A DNA stretch of 64,000 nucleotides from Pseudomonas sp. MH9.2 (GTDB taxonomy: Bacteria > Pseudomonadota > Gammaproteobacteria > Pseudomonadales > Pseudomonadaceae): positions 4,988,501-5,052,500 of the forward strand of contig NZ_CP133784.1 in the NCBI RefSeq assembly GCF_034353875.1. Reading direction: 5' to 3'. The position numbers and the translations under genes were made by a program. Below the pieces are notes generated by a model. It ran no database searches. It saw nothing but the letters and a program-made list of their open reading frames with translations, and was not told the DNA's origin. The stretch's first letter is position 1. Every line of letters begins with the position of its first letter. This document shows, one piece after another, positions 34,964 through 43,700 of this stretch.

Positions 34964-35796
34964 TTGAACTGAGGCAACAGCATCCTCTGGAAGGCCTTCT
35001 TAAAGTGGCCGGCCTGGCCCGCAGCACGTTTTACTATCAACAAAAGGTGCAGCAAGCCGCTGATAAATACGCGGTTCTGAAGAGCAGAATTTGCTCAATT
35101 TTCGAGGAGCATAAGGGCCGTTATGGCTATCGCCGTATCACCGCAGCCGTTCGGCGATGTGGTCATCTCGTGAACCACAAAACTGTTCAGCGCCTCATGG
35201 CCGAACTTCAGTTGAAAAGCCGTGTGCGCCTCAAGAAATACCGCGCCTACAGAGGCGAAGAGGGCCAGGTAGCGCCGAACCTGCTGAAACGGAAGTTCGA
35301 TGCCAAACGACCGAACCAGAAATGGGTAACCGATGTGACGGAGTTTCGAGTCGGCGGGCAGAAGCTTTACCTCTCACCGATCCTTGACCTCTACAACGGC
35401 GAAATCATCGCCTTCAAGACCGCTAGGCGCCCGCTGTTCGACATGGTCGGTGCGATGCTACGGCAAGCGTTTAAGCGACTGCGGCCGCGCGATAAACCGA
35501 TCTTGCACTCCGACCAGGGATGGCAATATCGAATGCCCGTCTACCGTCGCATGCTGAACGAGCATGCAGTAAAGCCAAGCATGTCCTGCAAAGGAAATTG
35601 CTATGACAATGCGGCTATGGAAAGTTTTTTTGGCACGTTGAAATCCGAGTTCTTTTACCTGAACAAATTTAACAATCTCGATGAGCTTGAAACAGGGCTG
35701 GGCGACTACATACACTACTACAATCATTCGCGAATCAGGCTGAAGCTAAGCGGTCTGAGCCCTGTTGAATACAGGACTCAAGCACGGCGGGCATAG
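34960..35796 (+). CDS. IS3-family transposase OrfB
   Basis: Protein of 278 residues beginning GTG ATT GAA. HTH_21 region (KGRYGYRRITAAVRRCGHLV) is followed by the integrase core with DDE residues in WVTDVTEFRVGG, LHSDQGWQYRMPVYR and NAAMESFFGTLKSEF. Probably made mainly as an OrfAB fusion by frameshifting. It looks intact. Confidence 0.9.
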   Translation: MIELRQQHPLEGLLKVAGLARSTFYYQQKVQQAADKYAVLKSRICSIFEEHKGRYGYRRITAAVRRCGHLVNHKTVQRLMAELQLKSRVRLKKYRAYRGEEGQVAPNLLKRKFDAKRPNQKWVTDVTEFRVGGQKLYLSPILDLYNGEIIAFKTARRPLFDMVGAMLRQAFKRLRPRDKPILHSDQGWQYRMPVYRRMLNEHAVKPSMSCKGNCYDNAAMESFFGTLKSEFFYLNKFNNLDELETGLGDYIHYYNHSRIRLKLSGLSPVEYRTQARRA

Positions 35797-35859
35797 AAGG
35801 CATCCAACTTTTCGGGGTCAGATCAATTTAGGTGGACACCATCGCCTTTGGCTCTGGGG

Positions 35860-35957
35860 TCAGGAAGATGTGTTGGCCGGACGCATACGCCAGTACGCGT
35901 CATTATTCTCGTTGAGCTGGTTGGAGTGGTTGTCGTTGTCGCTTTTGGAGCTCATGG
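35860..35957 (-). pseudogene. Small hydrophilic protein, truncated
   Basis: An ATG at 35957 starts MSSKSDNDNHSNQLNENNDA then YWRMRPAN. It resembles the N-terminus of short NxxxQxNPNNDAYW-type proteins common in pseudomonads. It ends after about 31 codons, close to the IS3 element. Probably truncated. Confidence 0.4.
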
Positions 35958-36300
35958 TTTTTCCCTCGATAGCTGATTTACCCACCTGATGGAATACATG
36001 CGGGTGAAACCAGTATTGGCTGGGACACATACGCGCCAATAGGGATCCAGCGAGGAAATTTCGCCCAGCACCTCGTTCATGAGCCGCCAAATCATCACAC
36101 GTGCCACCGCATGACAGATGCGAACAGAGGGTCACATACGCTTACCCCGTTCGCCATGGGTTACCTTTCGATTTCCTCGACCGGATAAGGGTCAGCCTTA
36201 TGCACAAGGACGTAATTTAGGAAGTATTCAGGCCGGCGTGTCGTCTACTTCATCATTCGGTTAGATTGTCGAGCCTGAGCCCCCTAAGGAAAGACGTGCA
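35958..36300. other. Intergenic, no recognised gene
   Basis: Upstream region of the 1236-residue protein gene. Nothing recognisable apart from the ribosome site TAAGGAAAGACG before 36301. Confidence 0.35.
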
Positions 36301-39300
36301 ATGAGGCGAATCGAGAGTACGCGAGCCCCTGGTGAGACTCGCCGAATGCTGCGTGAGCGATTGTCACGATTTTTGCCAACAAACCCAGCATCTGCCAACG
36401 TCCGACACCAGGCAGCACGGCCTCCAGTATCGGACATGGAGGTGGTAGACCTTTATTTGAATCTTGAGTTTTTCCCCGGCGATGAGCTCTCTCGAGGCCA
36501 AAGCTTGTACGAGCAAGCGTCTCAATTACAGGCCATTCCTGCGGCATCAGCACTCTTACTTCAACCGGAGCTTGTAGCGCCTGTTGATGATCCTGAAGAG
36601 GAGGAGTTGAGCCCCGCAGTACCTGACTCCCTTGAGGCTGTTGGTGCGAACGAAGTACCGGCCGAGCCGGTGATCTCTGTTCAAATCATTGCTGCATCAC
36701 CAAGCCTTGACGCCCTTTCTCCATCACCATCGTTCAACGAACTCGTTGAGCACGGTTGGATTCTAGTTTCATGGGGGCGATTCACGGTGCCGAGAGACAT
36801 CGTGATGGCTGTTCTCCACAATCCGCAAACTGTGGGAACCGCCTTCAGATTACTGATTGAAGAGCGCGATCGAAATGTCTTTCGGCTAAAGAGTGGGTTC
36901 AACCCGAGCGGCGTTCTTCGCGATATCGCCGAGGACGTCGTTGCAGAACGGTATCAGCTTGGTGCGATTGCATCCGTCTCGCGAGATTGGATAGCCGCAA
37001 GACTCTGGGACGCCAGCTCTGGGGTGAAGAACGGTCTGAGCGTTGATCAACGTATAAGCCAGTGGATAGACAGATGGCAGTTCTTGAATTGGCCACAGTT
37101 TGCGATGAGCAGCCATCTTGAACCTGCGTCATTTGAGGAGTTTGTAGACGCAGCGATGGAAGTGCTAACGGTGCCCTCGACGATACCTGGATGGGATGAG
37201 TTCAGACGCGCGGCTGGAGCGCCAACAGCTCTTCTCTTCCAGCATCAAGGACGGGTTCTGGACAACATTGTTCCTGCCATTCCGGCAACGACGATCAACC
37301 GTATTCAGTGGATGGAGCGAGGAGCTCCAGAAAAAACGTTTCATGAATATCTGGGCACCAGGGGTGCAAGTCTGCTCACCGTGCTTCTCAATGAACTTCA
37401 GGGCGCAATGTTTGACCCATTAGGGCTGTCGTTGCGCCTGATGGATTTTGTCGTCGACCGTCCGGTCTTGCTCCGACAACTAGCGATGACGGCTCAGCGA
37501 GCACCGGCCTTGCTTGCCGACATGCTAATGGCTCCGTCAACGTGCACGCTAGCTTGCAGCCTCATTGCAAGCTGGGAATTTAATGATGGTGGTTGGAACA
37601 GGGATTTCCAGGTGCACGCCAATCGCACAACCGAGCTACTGGCTTTCGAAGATGCGCTGGCGCTTCTGGGTGGTCATCTTGACGCAGGTTGTTTGCGCTC
37701 AAATGAGGTGGCGGCGCTATACCTGTACGTCTATGAACTGGCATTTGCCCCTCGACAATCGACCCATCGAGACACGATGTTGTCATTGCTTCGAGAAGAA
37801 ATAACTGCAGCAGATAACGGCGTTCAAGACGCAGTTGTGGCCGACTTAATTATTTTTTCTACAGCAGGCCTAGATCCAATGACCGCATTCTGTGCTGCGC
37901 TCGACTTGGCTTCTGACGGCGGCTGTGCAGATCGAATTTCCCCCTCCGAAGTGGTATCACTTTATCTAGACGTAGTGATGCCAAAGGGTGAGCGCCTGGG
38001 CCTGCGAAAATTGGAACCTAAGAGTGCACGGTCGTTGGTCGCTCTCGCCTTTAGGTGCGACGAAACCCTTCGCAGTCGGTTCCTAGGCGCTATCGATTTG
38101 CCCACATGGCTCCAGATGGCTCCTACGTCTGAACAGGAACAGTATGCATACCACGACCTGCTGATAGGTCGTATCAGGTTGCATATTAGAGTCATATCCC
38201 GGGCGATAGCAGAGTGGCCGAACGAAATACCAAATGAACTCGTGGGGGCTCTGGGTAATGCCATACACGCAGGGGCAATGGATCGGCCGGAGCGAAACAG
38301 AGTCGATGCATTTGTTCTTCGGCAAGAGTATGGATATACGTGGGGTGCCGATGATAGTCCCATTGCTCTAGACCTGGCGGCCGCACTCGGAAAGCTTCAG
38401 GGAGGAGCCTTACAACGCGTCGTCACCCAGCTCTGCCAAGTAGAGGAACCAGCCGTTCTAGCTGGCATTATTGCTAACACTCCAGCAGCACTGAATGAGC
38501 AAATCAGGGCGCACCTTCAAACTCTGACACCTACCACTTCGTCCGATGTTTGGAGCTTGCGAGAGTTACAAGGCCGAGTAGAAGCACTGCTGAATGCAGG
38601 ACTGCCTGACATTGCTGAAACATTTATAGTTGTCGAGCGTAGCGCTGTGACCTGGGGGCCAGTACCGGGCCGACAAATATCGTCAATGAGGACAGATCTT
38701 CGGCTCATGTTTTTGCGAGAGCGCTGGCTCGAAATAGCTTCGTACAATTTTCCTGAAGGGATGTCTGACAGTCTGAGGCAAGAGGCAAACGACGTGTTGC
38801 TGTTTTACCAAGGTCTGGCAGGGCTTAAGAATCCAGAAGGTAATTTGCAAACGTCTGAGGCGATATTTTTAGGGCTAACGCAACGTAACCGGGGCGTCCC
38901 CGCGTACCACACAAACCTCTTTGCCTGCAGGGTTAACCGCCTCCTGAACAGCGATGCCTTTCAGTTACTGTCTGGAGAAGCGCTCAGCGAAGCCCGGCTG
39001 TATCTTTCTGAATCAGTGCGAGTGACGCGACCTCTCATTCAGCACTCAGCGTCTGATCTGAAGGCGCTAGAGATGAACCGAGTAATGATGCTCTTGGCAG
39101 TCAATCGACCCGGGGAGTGTCTTCAAGTTCTGCTGGAGTTGAGAGAAACAAACTTCGACGAGAACATTGAAGGCTTCAGGGCACTCGCGCTGGCTCGACT
39201 GGGTAGCAAGAGAGAGGCCCTTTCTGTCATCACCCAAGCTGAAAACACCTTTGGTCGCACCGTGTTCCTGTGCGCAGTTAGAGAGAACATAGACACTCAT

Positions 39301-40011
39301 CGACCCTACGCAACCGCTCCAAACCTTGCGTTGGATGATGACCCAGTACCGGGAATTCGCCAAGCGTTTGAGGCATTCACTCGGCTAGGTCACGTTGAGC
39401 AAGCCGAAGTTCTTCAATCTCGTGGCCAACTTGACCTTTACTTACTTGATGAGATTCGCGGAGCGTGTGCAAGCCTCGTTGCCTTAGCTCCCATGATGAG
39501 GGGGCTCGGTCTAGTGCGTTTTGAGGACGATATTTCAGCCGTCTTGAAGCAAATTTTACGTTCTCGCTTGCTACTTCAAAAGTGGGTGGTGGAAGACCAG
39601 CCTCGTGGCGGGTACTCTGGTTCGGGCGGCGTGGGTGAGCGAGACATCGTAGTGAGCAACGGTACTGCGACGTTGGCGGTAATCGAAACAGTCGTCACCG
39701 ATTTCGTCAATAAGGGTAACCTGACCTCCCATTTCAACAAACTGTTGGGGTACGACACATGCCGATTCTTCTTTCACATCACGTATGCACGTCGATCAAA
39801 TTGCGCGGCCATCCTCGCCCATTTGAGGGCGGCGTGTACTACTCCTTCGAGCGGTATTAACTACATTAATTCGTCTAACCTAGGCGACTTCGATTCGATG
39901 CCAGTGGGATTTAAAGCCCACTACGAAATTGACTCACGCCATATTGTCGTAGTCTTCTTGGCGCTGGAGATAGGTCAGCACATCCAGCGGGCTACTGCGG
40001 CATCTCAATGA
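36301..40011 (+). CDS. Large protein of unknown family with possible C-terminal nuclease domain
   Basis: Protein of 1236 residues. The start at 36301 has TAAGGAAAG eight bases upstream. The N-terminal 100 residues are proline- and acid-rich. Residues about 140-1080 are almost all helical, with many leucine/alanine-rich segments like TPR or HEAT solenoids but no clear consensus. Near residue 1100 there is a glycine stretch GGYSGSGGVGERDIVV, then TATLAVIETVV (about residue 1129). A conserved ExD followed by a strand ending in glutamate recalls PD-(D/E)XK nucleases and the effector ends of bacterial defence proteins, but the usual lysine after the glutamate is not there. No signal peptide or membrane segment. 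It sits alone before the helicase island, so a defence role is possible, not shown. Confidence 0.6.
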   Translation: MRRIESTRAPGETRRMLRERLSRFLPTNPASANVRHQAARPPVSDMEVVDLYLNLEFFPGDELSRGQSLYEQASQLQAIPAASALLLQPELVAPVDDPEEEELSPAVPDSLEAVGANEVPAEPVISVQIIAASPSLDALSPSPSFNELVEHGWILVSWGRFTVPRDIVMAVLHNPQTVGTAFRLLIEERDRNVFRLKSGFNPSGVLRDIAEDVVAERYQLGAIASVSRDWIAARLWDASSGVKNGLSVDQRISQWIDRWQFLNWPQFAMSSHLEPASFEEFVDAAMEVLTVPSTIPGWDEFRRAAGAPTALLFQHQGRVLDNIVPAIPATTINRIQWMERGAPEKTFHEYLGTRGASLLTVLLNELQGAMFDPLGLSLRLMDFVVDRPVLLRQLAMTAQRAPALLADMLMAPSTCTLACSLIASWEFNDGGWNRDFQVHANRTTELLAFEDALALLGGHLDAGCLRSNEVAALYLYVYELAFAPRQSTHRDTMLSLLREEITAADNGVQDAVVADLIIFSTAGLDPMTAFCAALDLASDGGCADRISPSEVVSLYLDVVMPKGERLGLRKLEPKSARSLVALAFRCDETLRSRFLGAIDLPTWLQMAPTSEQEQYAYHDLLIGRIRLHIRVISRAIAEWPNEIPNELVGALGNAIHAGAMDRPERNRVDAFVLRQEYGYTWGADDSPIALDLAAALGKLQGGALQRVVTQLCQVEEPAVLAGIIANTPAALNEQIRAHLQTLTPTTSSDVWSLRELQGRVEALLNAGLPDIAETFIVVERSAVTWGPVPGRQISSMRTDLRLMFLRERWLEIASYNFPEGMSDSLRQEANDVLLFYQGLAGLKNPEGNLQTSEAIFLGLTQRNRGVPAYHTNLFACRVNRLLNSDAFQLLSGEALSEARLYLSESVRVTRPLIQHSASDLKALEMNRVMMLLAVNRPGECLQVLLELRETNFDENIEGFRALALARLGSKREALSVITQAENTFGRTVFLCAVRENIDTHRPYATAPNLALDDDPVPGIRQAFEAFTRLGHVEQAEVLQSRGQLDLYLLDEIRGACASLVALAPMMRGLGLVRFEDDISAVLKQILRSRLLLQKWVVEDQPRGGYSGSGGVGERDIVVSNGTATLAVIETVVTDFVNKGNLTSHFNKLLGYDTCRFFFHITYARRSNCAAILAHLRAACTTPSSGINYINSSNLGDFDSMPVGFKAHYEIDSRHIVVVFLALEIGQHIQRATAASQ

Positions 40012-40019
40012 CGGCGGTG

Positions 40020-40172
40020 TGTTGGCGCCGATGCCGAACGTGATCCACGTGCCAACGCCAGACCGCCCCCACCTCCAATCGCTACAACTCCAGCACAGGC
40101 AATGGTTCGCAAGGAGTCAGATTGGGTCAGTGACATCTCGGCTAGTGGGTCAATTCGGCATCGGCGCCAACA
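40020..40172 (+). repeat. About 150-bp inverted-repeat unit, left copy (IS110-like debris)
   Basis: The unit has perfect 19-bp terminal inverted repeats (TGTTGGCGCCGATGCCGAA at 40020-40038 and its complement at 40151-40169). Its interior (CACCTCCAA... GGCAATGGTTCGC... GTGACATCTCGGC) matches the reverse complement of 47498-47652. The copies are in opposite orientation and flank the helicase segment. Short frames resemble the VGANTTAL region of IS110 transposases, so it may be an IS110-derived miniature element. Confidence 0.55.
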
Positions 40173-40383
40173 GCTTGGCGTGATACGTCGAGTGAAAGCT
40201 TCGCTCAGCGTGGCTGTAGTCATCGAACCAGGCGTAATGCGCGATACTGATGGGGAAGAGCAGTTTGGCTTCAAAAAGGCGAGTGCGGTTTTTCATGTTT
40301 ACGGTTTTGCCGATCTTGAACCCGTGGTCTGAGCGGATCACGTAAACAAAACCAGGCGTCGCAACGGTGGAGGGTGTCGCCAT
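40150..40383 (-). pseudogene. T5orf172 (GIY-YIG-like) domain protein, truncated
   Basis: Frame of 77 residues reading GFVYVIRSDHGFKIGKTVNM, then KNRTRLFEAKLLFPISIAHY and DYSHAERSFHSTYHAKLL. This is the T5orf172/MUG113 domain of the GIY-YIG nuclease superfamily. The C-terminal end, which in relatives has EWF, is cut off at the inverted-repeat unit, so the enzyme is probably inactive. Confidence 0.6.
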
Positions 40384-40433
40384 GGGTGCCGGAGGTGCAG
40401 GGAACTTTTCGACGAGAATTCAGAATTTCGTGC

Positions 40434-40586
40434 GCTTTATCGGTACGTGAATCGTGAGTCACATGCTGACGCGGTTATTCTTACGAATTTCGGGGAAATT
40501 GATCCGACTCAGTGCGTCGCACGATCCAGAGATGTGTTCGTGAAAACTGAATTCGAGGAGTATTTCGGCAAAATGAAGGGCTAAGA
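40434..40586 (+). pseudogene. C-terminal fragment of an unknown protein
   Basis: An open frame without a start reads LYRYVNRESHADAVILTNFG, then EIDPTQCVARSRDVFVKTEF and EEYFGKMKG-stop. It looks like a real C-terminus, possibly of a nuclease or restriction protein, but the family was not recognised. The 5' part is missing. Confidence 0.35.
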
Positions 40587-40780
40587 CCTATTTACTACCG
40601 CAATAGCTATGAAACTTATGGATCCAAAGACCTTCTTGCGCCGACAATCTCCCTGCCAACAACGGGCTTCGATAAGCATCTTGAACATTGGATTGCGTAT
40701 TGCCCGCTTTTTAGCGCGTTTACTTGTCTTCGATTGGCCTGCTAGTAATTGCGCCAGATCCTCCAAGGACTATTCATCGC

Positions 40781-43700
40781 ATGGATTCATCGCCTCCACT
40801 GAAAGCCCTTATCTTTGATCTGGAGGCAGTTCCCCCGACAGACAATCAGGCTGCCCGAATTATCAAGCTAGGTGCCTTGAGGCCTGACACCGGAGAGACG
40901 TTGGAACTCAACACCTCTCGCAACCTAGTCGATGCTTTGGCCCAGCTGGATCAGCTCTCAGAAGGCGCCACTTGGGTGCTGGGGCATAACGTTATCGATC
41001 ATGACCTCCCTTTGCTAAAGACGAATGCACCAGGGCTCGCATTGCACGACTTGGGTGTGATCGACACTCTGCGATTATCTCCGCTCGCCTTCCCGCGCAA
41101 TCCGTACCATCGGTTGATCAAGGACTATAAACTCATCAGGGAGAGTCTGAATTCACCTTTGGCGGACTGTCACTCCACCTTGACTTTGTTTCAGGATCAG
41201 AAAGCCGCCTTTGCTCAATTGTGGACGGCAGATCCTAAGGAACTGCGATGCTATCAGAGCCTGGTCGCGCCTTCAGGCAGTGATCTGGAAGCCGTATTTT
41301 TTGATGCAACCCAACTACCGCCGCTTGCGCGAAACGAGCTGTCAATCGCTATCCAGGATCTGCTGCGTGAGTCGGATCCGATGTATGAGCGAGACCTGAA
41401 GGTCTGCCGTACCCGCCTGACGAAACTGCTCGATCATGATTTGTCTGACAGCGAGATGCACTGGCCGGTGGCGTATGCATTGGCTTGGCTGCGCGTGTCC
41501 GGCGGCAATTCGGTTCTTGCCCCCTGGGTGCGGTATCAATTTCCGGCAGTGACTCAGTTGATTGCTGAGTTGCGCGATGTGCCATGCGGCAATTCGGACT
41601 GTCAGTACTGCAATACGACCCATAATCCTCGTAGTGAGTTGAAGCGCTATTTTGGTTTCCCTGATTTCCGGTACGAGAAGGACGGGGAGAGCTTGCAATA
41701 CGAGGTTGTACTGGCCGGTATGCGCGGTGAAAACGTCCTCGCGATTCTCGCTACAGGCGGGGGGAAATCACTTTGTTACCAGTTGCCGGCGCTTAATCGT
41801 TACCACCGAAATGGTAGCCTGACAGTGATTGTCTCGCCGTTGCAGTCACTGATGAAAGACCAAGTGGACGGTTTGCTGGAGCGAAACGTCCAGTGCGCTG
41901 CTAGCCTCAACGGGATGCTCACTATGCCCGAGCGAGCAAATGTCCTTGAGAAAATTCAGATGGGGGACGTCGGGATACTTTTGGTCTCCCCTGAGCAGTT
42001 CCGGAACAAGGCGTTTCGCAGCGCAATCAAGCAGCGGCAGATCGGTGCGTGGATTTTCGATGAGGCGCACTGCCTGTCAAAATGGGGTAACGACTTCCGC
42101 CCGGACTACCTCTATGCCTCACGATTCATTAGGGAATATCACAGTGGTCAGCCGTACGCTCCCATTGGTTGTTTCACTGCCACAGCGAAGCCGGATGTTC
42201 TGGCTGACATACGAGCCCACTTCAAGGACGGACTAGGCATTACGTTTCAGGAGTTCCTTGGCTCCCACGAGCGTAATAACCTGAGTTTTTCGGTATTGCC
42301 ATGCACTCGCGCGGAAAAGTGGCCCAGGGTGCATCATCTTCTTGATGACAACCTAGGCAGTCGGGAAGGCGGCGCGGTCATCTTTGTCTCAAGCCGTAAG
42401 AGCGCCGAGGAACTCTCGGAGTTCCTCGTAGGGCAGAGTTGGCCTTGTAAACATTTCCATGCGGGTCTTGCGCCAAATGAGAAAGCGGATATCCAAGACG
42501 ACGTCAAGAGCGGCAAGCTCAGGGTCATTGTGGCTACGAATGCCTTCGGTATGGGCGTGGACAAGTCCGACATTCGATTGGTCGTGCACGCAGACATACC
42601 TGGGTCTTTGGAAAATTACCTCCAAGAGGCTGGTCGGGCGGGTCGAGATCAGGACGATGCCCAGTGCGTGTTGCTCTACGATCCGCAGGACATCGAAACC
42701 CAGTTTGGATTGAGCGAGCGCTCGAAGCTGAGTCTGCGAGATATCCAGCAAATCCTGCGCAAACTGCGGTTCGAGAGTAGTAAACGCAAGGGTGGCGAGC
42801 TTGTCATCACTGCTGGCGAAATCCTGATGGACGCTTCGGTGGAGACGAGCTTTGCCGCTGAAGACCGGGACGCCGAAACCAAGGTGACAACGGCTGTCGC
42901 CTGGCTGGAGCGAAGTGAATATCTCAAGCGTGAAGAAAACCAGACCCGCATTTTTCCTGCGCGGCCAGGTCTTACTGCGCAGGAAGCCGAGCAACGTCTA
43001 GTGAAGGCCAATTTGCCTGATCGTCGCCTGGCCGAGTTTAAAGCCATCCTCACCTTCATTTATGAGGCTGGCGCTGATGAGCGTATCAACACCGACCAAC
43101 TGATCGCACTGACCGCTCAGTCTCATGAGGAAGTCGCGGGCATCCTGAAACAGATGGAGCAGATGGGTCTTCTTATCAACGACTCACAGCTGACTCTCTA
43201 CGTAAGACACGGTATCGCTGGGTCTTCCATGCAGCGCCTTGGTCAAACGTTAAGCCTCGAGAAGGCCCTGTTCGAACTATTGCCGGAGCTGGCACCCGAC
43301 GCGGAGCAAGGAGGCTGGCAAGACCTCAATCTCACGCCACTGACCACGGGTCTGCGAATTGCAACAGGGCAGAAGGACTTACTGCCGTTGCATGTGCTCA
43401 AGCTCCTGCGCAGCCTCGCCCAAGATCGTGATGGCGAAAGCCAGCAGCGAAGCAGTTTTGAGCTTCAACCGATAAATCGTGACTACCTGAAGATTCACAT
43501 CAGCGGCGGCTATACGTGGGCAAAAATAGAGGCTTTCGGTAAGAAACGCCGTGTTATCGCTAGCAAAATCATGGATTTTCTAATCGACAGACTTGCGCCT
43601 GGGGCTCGGAGCAAGGATCTGCTGATTGAGACAACTTTCGGCCAGCTTGTCGGGGTAATTGAAGGGGATCTCGAGCTTTCTCAATTGATACCAACGCCAC

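Larger units (their letters stand above)
34379..35830 (+). mobile_element. IS3-family (IS150-like) element, complete
   Basis: Element of 1452 bp bounded by perfect 28-bp inverted repeats (34379-34406 and 35803-35830, starting TAAATTGATCTGACCCCGAA). It holds orfA and orfB in the IS150-type layout. The flanks (CACT on the left, GGTG on the right) do not match, so no target duplication is visible and one side has probably been rearranged. Confidence 0.88.

Noticed and set aside
40020..40172. Integron attC site
   Set aside because: The inverted ends suggested it, but the R-box motifs (GTTRRRY / RYYYAAC) and a downstream cassette gene are missing, and the frames resemble IS110.
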